DNA from: an uncultured Methanomicrobiales archaeon
GTDB taxonomy: Archaea > Thermoplasmatota > Thermoplasmata > Methanomassiliicoccales > Methanomethylophilaceae
Length of the DNA stretch: 9,327 nucleotides
Assembly (NCBI GenBank): GCA_946528255.1
Contig: CAMMYR010000012.1
Span: 1 to 9,327, forward strand
Direction: 5' to 3'
The position numbers and the translations under genes are program-made. Under the pieces are notes generated by a model. The model was not told where the DNA came from and did no database searches. It was given only the letters and a program-made list of their open reading frames with translations. Of this stretch, positions 7,359-9,327 are shown in pieces; the stretch's first letter is position 1; the number at the start of each line of letters is the position of its first letter.

Positions 7359-7391
7359 TACGCAAAATACGAAAAAATACGAAAAAATACG
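7358..7391 (+). repeat. ATACG iteron array downstream of the GHKL-wHTH gene
   Basis: Four ATACG units start at 7358, 7367, 7377 and 7387 (steps of 9, 10 and 10 bp), the last followed by ATTAATTCC. The first unit shares its A with the TAA stop and, with the preceding CGTAT, makes an inverted repeat CGTAT-A-ATACG at 7352-7362. Apart from one extra unit the array is a close copy of the one at 6369-6391, including the A/T-rich tail. It lies about 115 bp upstream of the Mrp start, too far to overlap that gene's likely TATA box. Confidence 0.7.
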
Positions 7392-7464
7392 ATTAATTCC
7401 GTAATCTAGGTCATCACCGAGGAACCGATACCGCAACAACAATCCGCATCCCCACCAGCCAACC

Positions 7465-7472
7465 CTTAATAG
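7465..7472 (+). promoter_or_regulatory. Putative TATA box for the Mrp operon
   Basis: CTTAATAG is centred about 38 nt before the ATG at 7507, predicting a leader of about 10-13 nt. The remaining 7392-7464 intergenic stretch shows no gene, RNA or further repeat that I can recognise. The stretch AGTGAT just before the start is at best a weak ribosome-binding site. Confidence 0.4.
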
Positions 7473-7506
7473 CAGATGCGCGCAATACACGCGGCAGTGA
7501 TAGAAA

Positions 7507-8328
7507 ATGGCAGGAGTACTTACAGGCGACGCCATCGAAGAGGAGACCAGGCTGAACGAGACCCTGGCCGGGATCAAGCACGTCATCATCGTCATGAGCG
7601 GCAAGGGAGGGGTCGGCAAGAGCACCGTGTCCTCCAATCTGGCCGCCACGCTCTCCATGAAGGGCTACCAGACCGGGATCATGGACCTGGACATCACCGG
7701 GCCCAACATCCCCAAGATGTTCGGCGTAGAGGACGAGCAGCTCACCGCCGAGGACCACAGGCTGATCCCGGTGACCGTCCCGCCGTCCATGAAGCTCATG
7801 TCCATGGCATTCCTCCTGCCCGACAGGGACTCCCCCGTCATGTGGAGGGGCCCCGTGAAGATGGGCGCCGTGAAGCAGTTCCTGGAGGATGTGAACTGGG
7901 GCAGCTTGGATTATCTCGTCATCGATATGCCCCCGGGCACCGGGGACGAAGCCCTTTCCATAGTGCAGCTCATCCCCAAGGCCGATGGGATGGTGATCGT
8001 CACCACCCCGCAGGATGTCGCTCTTCTCGACAGCAGGAAGTCCGTGGTGTTCGCCGCCGAGACCGGGATTCCCATAATCGGTATCGTGGAGAACATGAGC
8101 GGATTCGTCTGCCCCCACTGCGGCCAGACAACGGATATCTTCAAGAGCGGCGGCGGGGAGGCCACGGCCAAGGAGATGAACATCCAGTTCCTGGGCAGGG
8201 TCCCCATCGAGCCCGGCATCGTCATGTCCGGGGATTCCGGAATGCCCATAGTCCTGAGGGATCCCGGCTGCGCCTCCGCCAAGGCCTTCGCGTCCATCAT
8301 CGACAGGATCGTCAAGACGGTGGAATGA
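7507..8328 (+). CDS. mrp: Mrp/NBP35-family iron-sulfur cluster carrier ATPase
   Basis: 273 residues, a full-length P-loop ATPase of the MinD/Mrp/NBP35 group. The deviant Walker A motif SGKGGVGKST spans 31-40, with the signature lysine at 33. The switch-I-like MDLDITGPNIP lies at 59-69, the Walker B region VIDMPPGTGDE at 138-148, and the cluster-binding CPHC at 202-205, which in relatives holds a [4Fe-4S] cluster across a dimer. The role is ATP-dependent assembly or transfer of Fe-S clusters to apoproteins in the cytoplasm. It heads a cluster: the next gene starts inside its stop (ATGA at 8325-8328) and encodes a NifX-like protein, a pairing that supports metallocluster handling. The start at 7507 agrees with the family N-terminus and with the TATA-like box at 7465-7472. 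MinD-like cell-division ATPases are unlikely, because of the CPHC motif and the absence of a membrane-targeting helix. Confidence 0.93.
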   Translation: MAGVLTGDAIEEETRLNETLAGIKHVIIVMSGKGGVGKSTVSSNLAATLSMKGYQTGIMDLDITGPNIPKMFGVEDEQLTAEDHRLIPVTVPPSMKLMSMAFLLPDRDSPVMWRGPVKMGAVKQFLEDVNWGSLDYLVIDMPPGTGDEALSIVQLIPKADGMVIVTTPQDVALLDSRKSVVFAAETGIPIIGIVENMSGFVCPHCGQTTDIFKSGGGEATAKEMNIQFLGRVPIEPGIVMSGDSGMPIVLRDPGCASAKAFASIIDRIVKTVE

Positions 8329-8720
8329 TGCTGCTGGTGACCTCCGAGGGGGAGTCGCTGGACTCCTTCGTGTCCGAGGACTTCGGGCACGCCCCCTTCT
8401 TCCTCCTGGTGGACCAGGACACCCTGGACTACCACGTGGTGGTCAACGAGTTCATGGATTCCCTGGAGGGTGCGGGCATAGCGGTGGCCAAGGCAATCGT
8501 CTCCCTGGGGAACGTGGACGCGGTCCTCACCGGCGGCATCGGCGGCCACGGCATCAAGATCCTGTCCGATGCGGGCATCAGGGTGGCCTCCGACGAGGAG
8601 GGCACCGTGGAGCAATGCATAGAGGATTACAAGCGCCGCAGGGCCCATATCGAGAAGTACGGCGGGGAGCGATCCCCTCCGCCAAACGATTTCCCATCCT
8701 ACTCCATTTTATCTGCGTAA
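8325..8720 (+). CDS. NifX/NafY-like dinitrogenase iron-molybdenum cofactor-type protein
   Basis: 131 residues. The fold of the Nitro_FeMo-Co family is visible as an N-terminal strand LLVTSEGESLDSFVSEDFGHAPFF, then VDQDTLDYHVVVNEF, the helix GAGIAVAKAIVSLGNVDAVLTGGIGGHGIKIL, and AGIRVASDEEGTVEQCIEDY. These small proteins bind or shuttle metalloclusters and also occur in methanogens that do not fix nitrogen, so a role in nitrogenase is not implied. The start at 8325 overlaps the Mrp stop by four bases; a second ATG directly follows at 8328. The C-terminal tail after about residue 106 (RSPPPNDFPSYSILSA) is polar, Pro-rich and not part of the domain. The pairing with Mrp suggests cluster transfer between the two. 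Confidence 0.88.
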   Translation: MMLLVTSEGESLDSFVSEDFGHAPFFLLVDQDTLDYHVVVNEFMDSLEGAGIAVAKAIVSLGNVDAVLTGGIGGHGIKILSDAGIRVASDEEGTVEQCIEDYKRRRAHIEKYGGERSPPPNDFPSYSILSA

Positions 8721-8741
8721 CGGGATTCATGGCCGGTTACT

Positions 8742-9068
8742 ATGTCCGACGAATGCACCGTCACCGTCATGGCCGGCGTCTGCGCCATGACCACCAAGAT
8801 CCACGCCAAGATGAACGACGACATGTCCGTCTCCCTGGAGATCGAGACAGACTGCCCCCAGATCAAGAAGGGGCTCGAGGCCGCCCCCATACCCGTGGGG
8901 ATGCCCTGGGACGAGGTAGGGATGCCATTCAACGAGTCCGGCATCTACAAGTGGGCCTCCGAGCACATCAGGCACACCGCCTGCCCGGTGCCCATGTGCA
9001 TCGTCAAATCCATCGAGGCCGCCGGCGGCCTGGGGCTCAAGAAGGATCCCGTCATAAAGATCGAATGA
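8742..9068 (+). CDS. Small cysteine-containing DUF6951-like protein
   Basis: 108 residues. It resembles the DUF6951 family of anaerobic archaea and bacteria by its MAGVCAMTTKI start, IETDCPQIKK, and HTACPVPMCIVKSIEAAGGL; this identification is from memory. Cysteines lie at 5, 14, 38, 81 and 86, and the spread of GxC, DCP and CPVP is what one would expect if they bind metal or act in redox chemistry, although the family function is unknown to me. No signal peptide or membrane helix. It starts 21 bp after the NifX-like gene, so co-transcription with Mrp is likely. ATTTTATC at 8705-8712 could add an internal promoter. A hairpin and T-tract follow its TGA stop. Confidence 0.82.
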   Translation: MSDECTVTVMAGVCAMTTKIHAKMNDDMSVSLEIETDCPQIKKGLEAAPIPVGMPWDEVGMPFNESGIYKWASEHIRHTACPVPMCIVKSIEAAGGLGLKKDPVIKIE

Positions 9069-9070
9069 AC

Positions 9071-9107
9071 GGTCCGCGGGCCGTCCCCGCGACCTAAACC
9101 CTTTTTT
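9071..9107 (+). terminator. Hairpin plus T6 tract ending the Mrp cluster
   Basis: GGTC-C-GCGGG (9071-9080, one bulged C) pairs with CCCGC-GACC (9086-9094) around the loop CCGTC. TAAACCC and six T (9102-9107) come next, and a second T6 run lies at 9114-9119. It begins two bases after the stop of the DUF6951-like gene. Archaeal termination depends mainly on the T-tract, so the stem may be accessory. Confidence 0.65.
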
Positions 9108-9111
9108 ATAT
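9103..9111 (+). promoter_or_regulatory. Putative TATA box for the aminotransferase
   Basis: TTTTTATAT is centred about 31 nt before the ATG at 9139, predicting a leader of about five bases. It is the best TATA match in the window. It shares its T-run with the terminator of the upstream gene, so termination and the next initiation are packed into about 50 bp. Confidence 0.6.
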
Positions 9112-9138
9112 CCTTTTTTCTAACCAGACCCGATTGCC

Positions 9139-9327
9139 ATGCAGAAGAAGATCAAAGCTTCGAGACGCTCCCTGGGGATGAATTACGCGATACGCGAGGT
9201 CATAGTGCCCGCTTCCCAGGCCGAGGCCGCCGGCAAGAAGCTGATCCGCCTGAACATCGGCGATCCGAACAAGTGGGACTTCGAGACCCCCGAGTACTTC
9301 AAGGCCACCCTCCGCGCGGCGGTGGAC
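9139..9327 (+). CDS. Class I/II PLP-dependent aminotransferase (3' partial)
   Basis: Only the first 63 codons are present; the frame is open at the window edge. The start MQKKIKASRRSLGMNYAIREV, then VPASQAEAAGKKLIRLNIGDPNKWDFETPEYFKATL, matches the N-terminus of archaeal alanine/aspartate-type aminotransferases, with the conserved LNIGDPNKxDFxTP segment that lines the substrate site. The expected product uses pyridoxal phosphate to move an amino group between an amino acid and a 2-oxo acid in the cytoplasm. The catalytic lysine would lie beyond the window, so substrate specificity cannot be judged. It has its own promoter and is probably not part of the Mrp operon. Confidence 0.87.
   Translation, partial: MQKKIKASRRSLGMNYAIREVIVPASQAEAAGKKLIRLNIGDPNKWDFETPEYFKATLRAAVD

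Noticed and set aside
6369..7391. CRISPR array or insertion-sequence ends
   Set aside because: Units are only 5 bp with 4-5-bp gaps, so there are no spacers. The arrays are direct and not inverted, and no transposase is present.
7392..7464. Possible small RNA or riboswitch before the Mrp operon
   Set aside because: No stable paired structure or known motif could be seen by eye.
7476..8324. Plus-strand frame from 7476 that reads into the NifX-like gene as one 414-residue protein
   Set aside because: The part before 8325 is an Arg/His-rich shadow of the Mrp gene in another frame; the real start overlaps the Mrp stop.

Overview
The window most resembles chromosomal DNA of a gut or anaerobic-digester methanogen of the Thermoplasmatota, probably Methanomassiliicoccales. 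The grounds are indirect. TATA-like boxes sit about 25-35 nt upstream of start codons, often with almost no leader. There is a large repeat surface protein with a C-terminal membrane anchor, an Mrp/NBP35-type ATPase followed by a NifX-like protein and a DUF6951-like protein, and an archaeal-type aminotransferase. None of the six well-bounded stop codons is TAG. No rRNA or other phylogenetic marker is present, so the lineage is inference.

Layout, left to right. (1) 2-2896 (+): the 3' part of a big secreted, membrane-anchored adhesin-like protein made of MBG-like repeats and an InlB-B-like repeat; it has no stop where the protein should end and runs on through a GC hairpin. (2) 2713-3789 (-): a lysine/glutamate-rich coiled-coil protein of unknown function, convergent with the adhesin. 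(3) An 82-bp divergent promoter region leads to a (+) operon of an NYN/LabA-like (PIN-type) putative nuclease (3872-4501) and an unrecognised coiled-coil protein (from 4498), coupled by an ATGA overlap. (4) Convergent to that operon is a CBS-CBS-ParB-like regulator (- strand, start 6288). Neither this gene nor its convergent partner has an in-frame stop at their junction near 5390-5450. (5) 6411-7358 (+): a GHKL ATPase-winged-helix regulator of the AlbA/Schlafen-associated group that lacks the usual AlbA_2 N-terminus. It is bracketed by near-identical arrays of ATACG repeats spaced 9-10 bp, the upstream array covering its TATA box. (6) 7507-9068 (+): a metallocofactor-type cluster, Mrp/NBP35 ATPase, then NifX/NafY-like protein (ATGA overlap), then DUF6951-like small cysteine protein, closed by a hairpin plus T-tract at 9071-9107. 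(7) That T-tract doubles as the promoter of a class I/II aminotransferase, whose first 63 codons close the window.

How they may work together: the Mrp-NifX-DUF6951 set fits iron-sulfur or metallocluster handling. The NYN/coiled-coil pair with the opposing CBS-ParB gene and the divergent coiled-coil gene looks like a lineage-specific neighbourhood whose job cannot be read from sequence alone. The GHKL-wHTH gene with its iterons looks self-regulating and possibly acquired as a unit. The main oddities are the ATACG arrays and the two places where genes lack their expected stops.
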